Positions 14,520-21,691 of a stretch of 23,970 nucleotides of DNA are shown in pieces. Source of the DNA: a virus. The DNA lies in IMG/VR virus record IMGVR_UViG_3300021093_005328, positions 1 to 23,970 of that record; one strand, 5' to 3'. Position numbers and translations under genes: made by a program. Below the pieces are notes generated by a model. The model saw only the letters and a program-made list of their open reading frames with translations. It made no database searches and was not told the DNA's origin. Positions within the stretch are counted from its first letter, which is position 1, and the number at the start of each line of letters is the position of its first letter.

Positions 14520-17053
14520 GAAGCAGCGTAAGTAGCCAAGGTAATAATCCGGATATAAAAACTAATATGATTAGATTTGCCATAGGCGATAATGCCAAAG
14601 ATATTGTTCTGCGTAATATTGAGTTATCGTGGGCGGAGCTTCAAGTTAGATTATCAAACCCCGTAAAGAAACAAATCCGGTATGATAATAGAAAGATCAA
14701 CTTAAATACGAACCAGATTGAGCCTAATAAAGAAACGGGAGAGCCGATTTATCTTTCTCATCAGGAAGCAATAAAGCAGGCAATATCGATAGAGAAGTTA
14801 AAACTAAAATATTTTATAGGCGGTTATTTTAGCGTATTAAAAAGAAAAAATGAGAATGTAAAAGCAAGAACGTTAATAGTTTTAGATATCGATAGTTTTA
14901 GTCAAGATATAGATCAATTATCAAAAATATTAAAATCCGAGCTAGGTAAATATGATTATATAGCCTACTCCACGGCTAGCCATACTCCTAAAAAACCTTG
15001 TGTTAGGGTAATTTTAAGGTGCAGCAGGGAGATAAAGGGAGAATTATACCCGGGTATTGCTAAAAACTTTATTGATAAATTGACTTTTAAAGATGCCGTT
15101 GATGTTAAAGCATCAACTATTGTAAGTCAGGCTATGTATCTGCCTGCAATTATTGAAATAACGGATCAACCGGGGACAGAAGAAAAATATGAATATGAAT
15201 ATTGGATAGAAGAAAATAGTGGATATGGCGTTAATATAGAAGATTTTTCGGCCAAAATTATAGAAATGCCAATTGTTGATAGCGACAAAACAATTAGTGA
15301 TGATGTTTATGATTATAGCTACGGTCCCGTTAATACCGAAAAAGTTATAGAGTGTTTAAAAAAATATCCGGCAAAATATTTAGATTATCACGGATGGCTG
15401 GAAGTTAGTATGGCGATGCACCATAATTATAAAGGCTGCGAAGAAGGTTATAAAATATGGGACAAGTGGAACGCCGAAGACGATAGATACGATGCGGTCA
15501 AAAACAGGCAAATATGGAAGTCCTTTAAAAGCAAAGACAAACTTAAAACATTTGCCTCGATTATTCAAAAGGTAAATGAGCGGGAAAAAACGGATTGGCA
15601 AAAAGATATCTTATCCCGAATAAGAGATTTAAAAGAAAAATTTAGCGAAAGCGCAGAGCTTATGCCGATTATTTGCGGCATAGCTAAACATTGTAGCCTA
15701 TCGGAAGCGGAATATTACATACGGGAAATTAAAGACTCTACAAAATTAGCCATAGGTGCTTTAAGAAGTTTAGTCGGCAAGGAGCAGAAGAAAATAGCCG
15801 CCGAAGAGATTAAACGCAGTGCAAAGAAAACATTTAAAATTAGCGAAGAATTACCTCGAGCAATGTTTACGGACTACGTAGATAGCGATAAACCGCCAAG
15901 GACAACGTTGCCTAATTTTGAAGTAATATTGAAGGCTTATAATATTTCGATAAAACGGAATTTGATATCAAGGGAAGAGGAGATAAATATACCCGGGCAA
16001 ACATATTGTGCGGATACGAAGTTAAACGCAAGTTATAACCAGTTAGTAAGTATCTGTGAAATGAACGGACTTAATAAAAATAATCTGATCAACGGATATT
16101 GTAGTAATATAGGTAGTAAGAACGTCTATAATCCGGTGCTGGATTTTATAAAATCCAAAGCTTGGGACGGAAGGGATAGAATTGAAGGATTACTTGAGAC
16201 GATAGTAGTAAAAGAGGGTTATAATACTGCTTTAAAAAATCTTCTTGTTAAGAAATGGCTTATTAGTGCGGTCGCAGTCTTATGTGCAGAGAAGGGAACT
16301 AAAACTAAAGGTGTTTTAATATTACAAGGAGATCAATCTGCCGGTAAAAGTCTTTGGTTTGAAAAATTAATTCCAAAAGAATTAAAAGATTTTTATATGG
16401 AGGGTTTGCAGTTAAATACGCTGGATAAAGACAGTGTAGCAATTGCAAACTCATGCTGGATTGTAGAACTTGGAGAATTTGAAGGATCTCTTACCAGTAG
16501 GCAAATAGCATCACAAAAAGCCTTTTTAAGTAATGATAAAAGTGTATTAAGAAGAGCATATGCTGCTAAAAATGAGACTTTTTATAGAAGGAGTGCATTT
16601 TGTGGTACGGTAAACCCGGAGGAGTTTTTAAAAGATCGTAGCGGTAATGTTAGATATTGGCCGATAGCGGTAGATAAATTATTACTAACCGATCATATAG
16701 ATAAGCAGCAATTATGGGTGCAGGTTTTCCATTTGTTTGAATCAGGTAGAACTTGGATGCTTACACCTTGTGAAGAAAATTTGCTTGAGGCAAGTAATGA
16801 GAGTTTTTTAGAAACATGTCCTTATGAAGAAATGATAGTTCGGTATATTAAACCGTATTCAAAAAATATAACGACATGTCCGGAAATTAATAGAAAGACG
16901 GCAACGGAAATATTGCTGCAAATTAAAGAAGCTTGGGGTATTAGCGTTAATGTGGATCAAAGAGCGACAAGAGCAGTAGCCAGTGCTTTAAATAGGCGTG
17001 GTTTTAAAAGAGAAATAAGCGATAGAAGACGTTTTTACGTAGAAGCTGTTTAA
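14516..17053 (+). CDS. Phage primase-polymerase / VapE-type superfamily 3-like helicase fusion
   Basis: This 845-residue protein combines a priming and a helicase part. Residues about 60-235 look like an archaeo-eukaryotic primase (PriPol): the metal-binding LDID with Asp124 and Asp126, then STASH (152-156) and a VRVILRCS strand. Residues about 280-350 fit a PriCT-type domain (GWLEVSMAMHHNYKGCEEGY, with a Trp-rich end). The C-terminal half is a VirE/VapE-type P-loop ATPase with Walker A GDQSAGKS (605-612), the ELGEFEGS segment, and CGTVNPEEFLKD with an Arg-rich follow-on (about 695-715). Such proteins prime and unwind phage or plasmid DNA. It overlaps the helicase gene by four bases. The iteron block at 17113-17362 follows directly. 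Confidence 0.88.
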   Translation: MRSSVSSQGNNPDIKTNMIRFAIGDNAKDIVLRNIELSWAELQVRLSNPVKKQIRYDNRKINLNTNQIEPNKETGEPIYLSHQEAIKQAISIEKLKLKYFIGGYFSVLKRKNENVKARTLIVLDIDSFSQDIDQLSKILKSELGKYDYIAYSTASHTPKKPCVRVILRCSREIKGELYPGIAKNFIDKLTFKDAVDVKASTIVSQAMYLPAIIEITDQPGTEEKYEYEYWIEENSGYGVNIEDFSAKIIEMPIVDSDKTISDDVYDYSYGPVNTEKVIECLKKYPAKYLDYHGWLEVSMAMHHNYKGCEEGYKIWDKWNAEDDRYDAVKNRQIWKSFKSKDKLKTFASIIQKVNEREKTDWQKDILSRIRDLKEKFSESAELMPIICGIAKHCSLSEAEYYIREIKDSTKLAIGALRSLVGKEQKKIAAEEIKRSAKKTFKISEELPRAMFTDYVDSDKPPRTTLPNFEVILKAYNISIKRNLISREEEINIPGQTYCADTKLNASYNQLVSICEMNGLNKNNLINGYCSNIGSKNVYNPVLDFIKSKAWDGRDRIEGLLETIVVKEGYNTALKNLLVKKWLISAVAVLCAEKGTKTKGVLILQGDQSAGKSLWFEKLIPKELKDFYMEGLQLNTLDKDSVAIANSCWIVELGEFEGSLTSRQIASQKAFLSNDKSVLRRAYAAKNETFYRRSAFCGTVNPEEFLKDRSGNVRYWPIAVDKLLLTDHIDKQQLWVQVFHLFESGRTWMLTPCEENLLEASNESFLETCPYEEMIVRYIKPYSKNITTCPEINRKTATEILLQIKEAWGISVNVDQRATRAVASALNRRGFKREISDRRRFYVEAV

Positions 17054-17112
17054 CAAGTGATAATTTAGAATAGCTTTAAAATCCTTATGGGAAAAGGTTT
17101 ATAAGGTAAAAA

Positions 17113-17362
17113 CGGGACGAGTCGGTATGAGTCGGGACGAGTTTTAAAATCCCTTAACCCTTTATAGAAAAAGGGACGTAAGGCGAAAATGGGACGAAGG
17201 GACGAGTTTTACAAAAATACATATACGAGGAAATCTCAATTTTATTTTATATATAAATAAAAAATCATTAAAACTCATCCCTTCATCCCGAATTATCTTT
17301 AAATAGTAGTAGTTATAAGGGGTTGGTCAGCGGGATGAGTGGCGGGACGAGTCGGGATGAGT
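17113..17362. repeat. Cluster of 10-bp iterons flanking an AT-rich core; candidate phage origin
   Basis: The consensus CGGGAYGAGT occurs three times in exact tandem at 17113-17142 (middle copy CGGTATGAGT), in partial copies at 17191-17207, in inverted form at 17273-17290, and again at 17331-17340, 17343-17352 and 17353-17362. Between the flanking groups lies an almost pure A/T stretch (about 17233-17272). The block fills the 329-base gap between the primase and polymerase genes and codes for nothing evident. Iterons with an AT-rich melting region are the classic layout of a replication origin; operator sites are the alternative. Confidence 0.65.
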
Positions 17363-17382
17363 GTAAAAAATAGAGCTTTAAA

Positions 17383-19227
17383 ATGACTAAATTATTTCTA
17401 GACGTAGAGTGCTATCCTAATTACTTCCTAATAATGTTCAAACTAGAAGACGGGAGAAATAAATATTTTGAACTAGATGAGCATAATGAGCTAGAGGGGA
17501 AGAAAATAGAGAGATATTTAACGGAATGCACGACTATCGGTTTTAACTCCCGTATGTATGATATTCCGATGATTGAGTATGCCCTCCGCGGTGCTAGTAA
17601 TAAAGCTCTTAAAATATTATCCGATCGCCTCGTTAGTGCGGAAGAAAAAACCTATGATATTTTAAATGAGACAAAATTATGGACTCCAAGGCACTATAAC
17701 CATATTGACATATTCAATGTTCTACCCGGCAGGGCTAGTTTAAAAATGTACGGAGCAAGATTGCATGTGCCGTTTTTGCAGGATTTACCGTATGATCCGA
17801 GTAAACCCGTAACCAAAGAGCAGAAAGCGGAATTAAGGAAATACTGTTCAAACGATATAGATTTAACAATTGAATTATACAATTCCCTAAAAAAACCGCT
17901 TGAGATAAGAAACAACATTAACAATGAATATGGTATTGATGTCAGAAGTAAAGGGGATGCAGGTATTGCAGAAATATTAATGCTTAAGTCTTTAGGTATA
18001 TCAAAAATGAATATTTGCATGCCTTATAATTACAGATTTCAATATATACCGCCTAGCTATCTTGCTTTTAAAAGCGAAGAATTGCAAGAATTGGTAGCTA
18101 CGATATCAGGATTAACTTTTAAGGGAATAAAGGGAGACAGCAATTTCAAGGATGGAATACCCGGTGAAATTAATATTAACGGCAATAGTTATAGTTTTGG
18201 CATAGGAGGGTTACACTCGCAAGAACAACACAGGTCAATAGTTTGTAAAGATGACGAGCTGTTGATAGACGTGGACGTAACCGGTCATTATCCAAAAATG
18301 ATTATAGATAATAAGTGGTGTCCCGAGCATTTAGATAAAGATAAATTTAATACTCTGATTAGTAATTTCTATAACGATAGAGTAGTAGCTAAGAGGGAGG
18401 GGAATAAAGCAAAATCGGATACGTATAAAATTATACTTAACAGTATTTACGGCAAGTTTGGAGACGAGTATTCGTTTTTATATTCCCCGAGCTGTTTGTT
18501 ACATACAACATTTACCGGTCAGCTTAGTTTGTTAATGTTGATAGAAATGCTGGAAGAATGCGGATTAAATGTAGTAAGTGCCAATACTGACGGAATTGTC
18601 GTCCGTGTTTTGAAAGCCGGGTACGATTTGTTTAAAGAAATATGTAACAGTTGGCAAGAGATATCTAATTTGAATTTAGAAGAAACAAAATATAAGGCAT
18701 TGTATAATGAGAGCGTTAATTCCTACATAGCCGTAAAAGAAGACGGCAGTTTAAAACGTAAGGGTTCGTTTGTAGAAGGTGATCTAGCTCACAACCCTAC
18801 AATAAAAGTATGTATGGATGCCGTAATAGATTATATCCTTAAAGGGAAGCCAATAGAAGAAACTATTTTAAACTATGATACTGATCCGAGAAACTTCCTG
18901 ATGGTAAGGAAAGTAGTAACAGGGGGTTATTGGAGGGAAAAATATCTAGGGAAAATAGTAAGGTGGTACTGGTCAACTACAGGAGATCCTATATATCGGA
19001 GGCTTGAGACTACCGAGCTTAAAAAAGACGGAACTGCTAAAAATGATCCAAAAGTTGCAGATAGTGATGATGCCTTTCCTATAATGGATTTGAGAGAAGG
19101 CCTAGTAAATATCAATTATGAGAAATATATCAATGAAGCCTATGAGATGCTAAGAAACATCGGCATAGAAGTAGCAGATAATAAAACCCGGGAGTTTTTA
19201 GGAGAAATTGGAAGTATTGCTGCCTGA
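17383..19227 (+). CDS. Phage family B DNA polymerase with 3'-5' exonuclease
   Basis: The 614-residue protein has a proofreading exonuclease at the N-terminus: Exo I FLDVECYPNYF (Asp7, Glu9), Exo II GFNSRMYDIPM and Exo III YCSNDIDLTIELY (about 157-169). The polymerase part has motif A DVTGHYPKM (from Asp298), motif B KIILNSIYGKFGD (349-361) and motif C ANTDGI with Asp403. In motif C the usual first Asp of DTD is Asn. At 614 residues it is shorter than cellular family B enzymes and matches small phage polymerases. It replicates the phage genome with the upstream primase and helicase. The start at 17383 lies 20 bases past the last iteron with no evident ribosome binding site. Confidence 0.88.
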   Translation: MTKLFLDVECYPNYFLIMFKLEDGRNKYFELDEHNELEGKKIERYLTECTTIGFNSRMYDIPMIEYALRGASNKALKILSDRLVSAEEKTYDILNETKLWTPRHYNHIDIFNVLPGRASLKMYGARLHVPFLQDLPYDPSKPVTKEQKAELRKYCSNDIDLTIELYNSLKKPLEIRNNINNEYGIDVRSKGDAGIAEILMLKSLGISKMNICMPYNYRFQYIPPSYLAFKSEELQELVATISGLTFKGIKGDSNFKDGIPGEININGNSYSFGIGGLHSQEQHRSIVCKDDELLIDVDVTGHYPKMIIDNKWCPEHLDKDKFNTLISNFYNDRVVAKREGNKAKSDTYKIILNSIYGKFGDEYSFLYSPSCLLHTTFTGQLSLLMLIEMLEECGLNVVSANTDGIVVRVLKAGYDLFKEICNSWQEISNLNLEETKYKALYNESVNSYIAVKEDGSLKRKGSFVEGDLAHNPTIKVCMDAVIDYILKGKPIEETILNYDTDPRNFLMVRKVVTGGYWREKYLGKIVRWYWSTTGDPIYRRLETTELKKDGTAKNDPKVADSDDAFPIMDLREGLVNINYEKYINEAYEMLRNIGIEVADNKTREFLGEIGSIAA

Positions 19228-19271
19228 ATTTTAGTAAAAACTCTCATGATTTCAAGAACTGAAATTATCTA

Positions 19272-19280
19272 TGTTATAAT
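19272..19280 (+). promoter_or_regulatory. Extended -10 promoter of the ParB-methyltransferase gene
   Basis: TGTTATAAT is a perfect extended -10. The surrounding stretch of about 33 bases (19269-19301) is nearly identical to the one in front of the cytosine methyltransferase gene (21640-21672). No -35 is evident, as expected for extended -10 promoters. Transcription should start near 19287. Confidence 0.7.
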
Positions 19281-19291
19281 TACTATAAGTT

Positions 19292-19340
19292 AAGAAAGAG
19301 CCGGAGCGTCGGAAAACTGCCAAGTACGGCTTCTTTTTTT
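19292..19340 (+). terminator. Hairpin and T-tract directly in front of the methyltransferase start
   Basis: AGCCG (19299-19303) pairs with CGGCT (19327-19331). The A-rich 5' flank pairs with the T-rich 3' flank, and TCTTTTTTT ends exactly at the ATG at 19341. It has the form of an intrinsic terminator. It may end polymerase-operon transcripts, or it may attenuate transcription from the promoter at 19272, giving a leader RNA of about 50 bases. Confidence 0.65.
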
Positions 19341-20585
19341 ATGAGTTATAACAAAAAAACTAAAAGTATGTCTTCTACTGAAACTATCACATGGCAAGCT
19401 ACCGGTATTAAACTTGCCTGCTTAAAAGAATATCCTAATAACCCGAGAAAAATAACCAAGGAAATGCTGGATAAGCTAGCTGCTCATATCAAGGAGGACG
19501 GGTATCATCAAAGAATAATAGTAGATAACGATTACACCATTATCGGCGGTCACCAGCGTAAAAAAGCTTTATATATGGCAGGTTACGATGATGAGAGTGA
19601 AATTGAGGTGTTAATGCCGAGTAGGAAACTAACGCCAGACGAAATAGACAGGCTAAACATTAGAGATAACCTAGCGTTCGGTGAATATGATTTTGATATT
19701 CTAACGGAGCGGTTTGATATGGAGGAGCTATTATCTTTTGGTATGGATAAGGATATGCTAACGCCTATATTTGATAAAGCCATATTAGAAGAAATAGGGG
19801 AGGAAGAGGAGATAGAAGTAGGGGAAGAAGCTACTTCCAAGCTTGGTGATATTTACCTGCTTGGGTCTCATCGTTTAATGTGCGGGGATAGTACTAATCC
19901 GCAGCATGTTGAGAAGCTACTGGATGGAGCAAAGCCAATTTTAATGGTAACTGATCCGCCGTATGGAGTGAATTATGAACCTGAGTGGCGTAACGAAGTA
20001 GGCAAAGGGACTAGAAACACAGGCAAGGTACTAAATGATGATAGATATGACTGGTCTGAGGCTTATTCATTATTTACCGGTGATGTGGCTTACATCTGGC
20101 ATAGTTCAAAATATACTCATAAATTTGCTGAAAATATAGAGAAATGTGGTTTTGATTTAGTAAGCCTTATTATTTGGAGTAAAACTAGACCAGTTCTTAG
20201 CCGTGGTGATTACCATAACCAGCATGAGCCTTTATGGTATGCGGTAAGAAAAGGTCAGAAAGTTAGGCATAACTGGCAGGGTAAAAGGGATCAAACAACA
20301 GTATGGGATATAGAAGGATATAACGGCAGTAAGGGAGATGGTGAAGAATCCACAGGCCACGGTACGCAAAAGCCGCTTGAGTGCATGCTTCGGCCAATAC
20401 TTAATAACTCTGCTCAAGGCCAGAGTGTATATGATCCTTTTGGCGGTAGCGGTACTACGTTAATTGCCTGCGAGAGGTCAAAGCGTAACTGTTACATGAT
20501 GGAATTATCCCCGGCTTATGTTGATGTGATAATAAAGAGATGGGAAAAAGAAAGTAATAAAAAAGCGGTATTGTTAAATGAGTAA
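19341..20585 (+). CDS. ParB-like nuclease/HTH domain fused to beta-class DNA methyltransferase
   Basis: The 414-residue protein has an N-terminal ParB-like domain (about 18-110: YPNNPRKITKEML, TIIGGHQRKKAL, DEIDRLNIRDNLAFGEYDFD) and a C-terminal amino-methyltransferase domain. The catalytic motif IV is DPPYG (205-209), a target-recognition stretch follows, and the AdoMet site DPFGGSGTT (365-373) comes last, preceded by GTQKPLE. This order is the beta class (N6-adenine or N4-cytosine). Such fusions are common in phages and integrative elements and protect the genome from host restriction. The annotated ATG abuts a T-tract and lacks a ribosome binding site; the ATG at residue 10 is an alternative start. 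The 3' end overlaps the next gene by eight bases. Confidence 0.9.
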   Translation: MSYNKKTKSMSSTETITWQATGIKLACLKEYPNNPRKITKEMLDKLAAHIKEDGYHQRIIVDNDYTIIGGHQRKKALYMAGYDDESEIEVLMPSRKLTPDEIDRLNIRDNLAFGEYDFDILTERFDMEELLSFGMDKDMLTPIFDKAILEEIGEEEEIEVGEEATSKLGDIYLLGSHRLMCGDSTNPQHVEKLLDGAKPILMVTDPPYGVNYEPEWRNEVGKGTRNTGKVLNDDRYDWSEAYSLFTGDVAYIWHSSKYTHKFAENIEKCGFDLVSLIIWSKTRPVLSRGDYHNQHEPLWYAVRKGQKVRHNWQGKRDQTTVWDIEGYNGSKGDGEESTGHGTQKPLECMLRPILNNSAQGQSVYDPFGGSGTTLIACERSKRNCYMMELSPAYVDVIIKRWEKESNKKAVLLNE

Positions 20586-21141
20586 AAAAATAACTTTAAC
20601 TGATGATCAAATATTACAGGTGGAAGCATTGTCTGCTTATTTATCCATAGAACAGATAGCCGATTATTTTGGTTTTTCAGGGATGACTTTTCATGAAATT
20701 AAGAAGCGACAACCGGAAGTACTCTTAGCCTATAAAAAAGGAAAAGCAAAGGCGATAGGCAGAGTGGCTCGCAAGCTTACAACCTTAATAGATGAAGGCG
20801 ATGTAACGGCGACCATATTCTATCTTAAGACACAAGGTGGATGGTCTACTGAAAGTAAGAGTAATAACATTATAAAAATATCATTTGGTAATAGAACAGC
20901 TACAGAAATAATAAATAGTACTTTAACCGCTCTGGAAGAAGGGGAGATAAGTGTTCCTGAAGTTCAACAGCTTACCGGTTTAGCACTAGCTAAAATGAAC
21001 ATAGAAAGCCGCAGCCAAGAAGACAAGGCGGTATCAAAAGAAATGGAAATAGAAGAGGCAAAAGAATTTATGGCTCAAATTAAGGAGGCAAAAGAAAATA
21101 TTGAGTTTTTTAGGGAAAAAATACAAAAAACAAAGGAATAG
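20578..21141 (+). CDS. Terminase small subunit-like HTH protein
   Basis: The 187-residue protein begins with a helix-turn-helix (EALSAYLSIEQIADYFGF then MTFHEIKKRQPEVLLAYKKGK, residues 17-55) followed by a helix VARKLTTLIDEGDVTATIFYLKTQGGW. This block is common in phage small terminase-like proteins that recognise packaging sites. The C-terminal half is a long charged coiled-coil (Glu/Lys-rich, 135-187). No large terminase follows in this window, which is unusual for a terminase pair. Alternative: a phage DNA-binding protein of other function. It overlaps the methyltransferase gene by eight bases. Confidence 0.65.
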   Translation: MSKKITLTDDQILQVEALSAYLSIEQIADYFGFSGMTFHEIKKRQPEVLLAYKKGKAKAIGRVARKLTTLIDEGDVTATIFYLKTQGGWSTESKSNNIIKISFGNRTATEIINSTLTALEEGEISVPEVQQLTGLALAKMNIESRSQEDKAVSKEMEIEEAKEFMAQIKEAKENIEFFREKIQKTKE

Positions 21142-21143
21142 CC

Positions 21144-21401
21144 ATGTATAGATATATATTCCCGGTAGTAAATTACATAATTTACATCTCAATAAGCGGC
21201 TTAATTCTTGTGCTACTGTTTCAAGAAGAAGAGTTAAAAAGTGTTTTATCGTTATTAACCATGATGGAGTTAAAAGACTACATATTCTTTATGATTTTAG
21301 GAAGGCATATGGATTATGTTTATAGGTTTTTTAAATGGGTTCTAACGAGTGTAGGTAATAAAATAATGGATGCAATAGATGATAGAATTAACAAGTGCTG
21401 A
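21144..21401 (+). CDS. Small phage membrane protein
   Basis: The 85-residue product has one clear hydrophobic span near the N-terminus (FPVVNYIIYISISGLILVLL, about 6-25) and a second, weaker hydrophobic region (LKDYIFFMILG, about 43-53). An AAGGA ribosome binding site precedes the ATG, which lies two bases after the previous stop. In this position of a phage genome a small membrane protein could belong to lysis (holin-like) or superinfection control; the sequence does not decide. Confidence 0.55.
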   Translation: MYRYIFPVVNYIIYISISGLILVLLFQEEELKSVLSLLTMMELKDYIFFMILGRHMDYVYRFFKWVLTSVGNKIMDAIDDRINKC

Positions 21402-21618
21402 GCCGGCAGGCTCTGATGAAGAGAATAAAAAGCCTAATATATATAAGAAGCCTAAAGCACACAAAATCACGGATCAGGATATAGTAAGTGCAATGAACCA
21501 AGCTCAAGCTGAGGCATTTGCTCGGTACAGAGAGCGAGTCCAAGCTCGCAGGGAAAGAGAGAAGTTACGCCCAAGAGAGCCTGAAGTTTATCATCACGAT
21601 CTCTATAAAAAGTCATGA
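21379..21618 (+). CDS. Charged 79-residue phage protein
   Basis: The frame starts inside the end of the membrane-protein gene (23-base overlap) and codes for a highly charged protein: an acidic start, a Lys/Pro-rich segment (KKPNIYKKPKAHK), and an Arg/Glu helix (QAEAFARYRERVQARRERE). It has no membrane span and no recognised family. There is no clear ribosome binding site, so translation probably depends on the upstream gene. Confidence 0.5.
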   Translation: MIELTSAEPAGSDEENKKPNIYKKPKAHKITDQDIVSAMNQAQAEAFARYRERVQARREREKLRPREPEVYHHDLYKKS

Positions 21619-21642
21619 GAAAATCAGGATAGTTAAAGCCTA

Positions 21643-21651
21643 TGGTATAAT
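21643..21651 (+). promoter_or_regulatory. Extended -10 promoter of the cytosine methyltransferase gene
   Basis: TGGTATAAT is a perfect extended -10 about 40 bases before the dcm start. The block CTATGGTATAATTACTTTA with its AAGAAA and GAGC flanks repeats the one at 19269-19301. Confidence 0.7.
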
Positions 21652-21654
21652 TAC

Positions 21655-21691
21655 TTTAGCTAAGAAATGAGCTATAGAGTAGTAAGCTAAA
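21655..21691 (+). promoter_or_regulatory. Leader hairpin abutting the cytosine methyltransferase start
   Basis: TTTAGCT (21655-21661) and AGCTAAA (21685-21691) are exact complements with a 23-base loop. The 3' arm ends at the ATG at 21692, so the hairpin would hide the start region. It parallels the hairpin in front of the ParB-methyltransferase gene. Confidence 0.45.

Noticed and set aside
17113-17362. CRISPR array
   Set aside because: Repeat units are only 10 bp, are in direct tandem without uniform spacers, and occur in both orientations; no cas genes are near. Iterons fit better.
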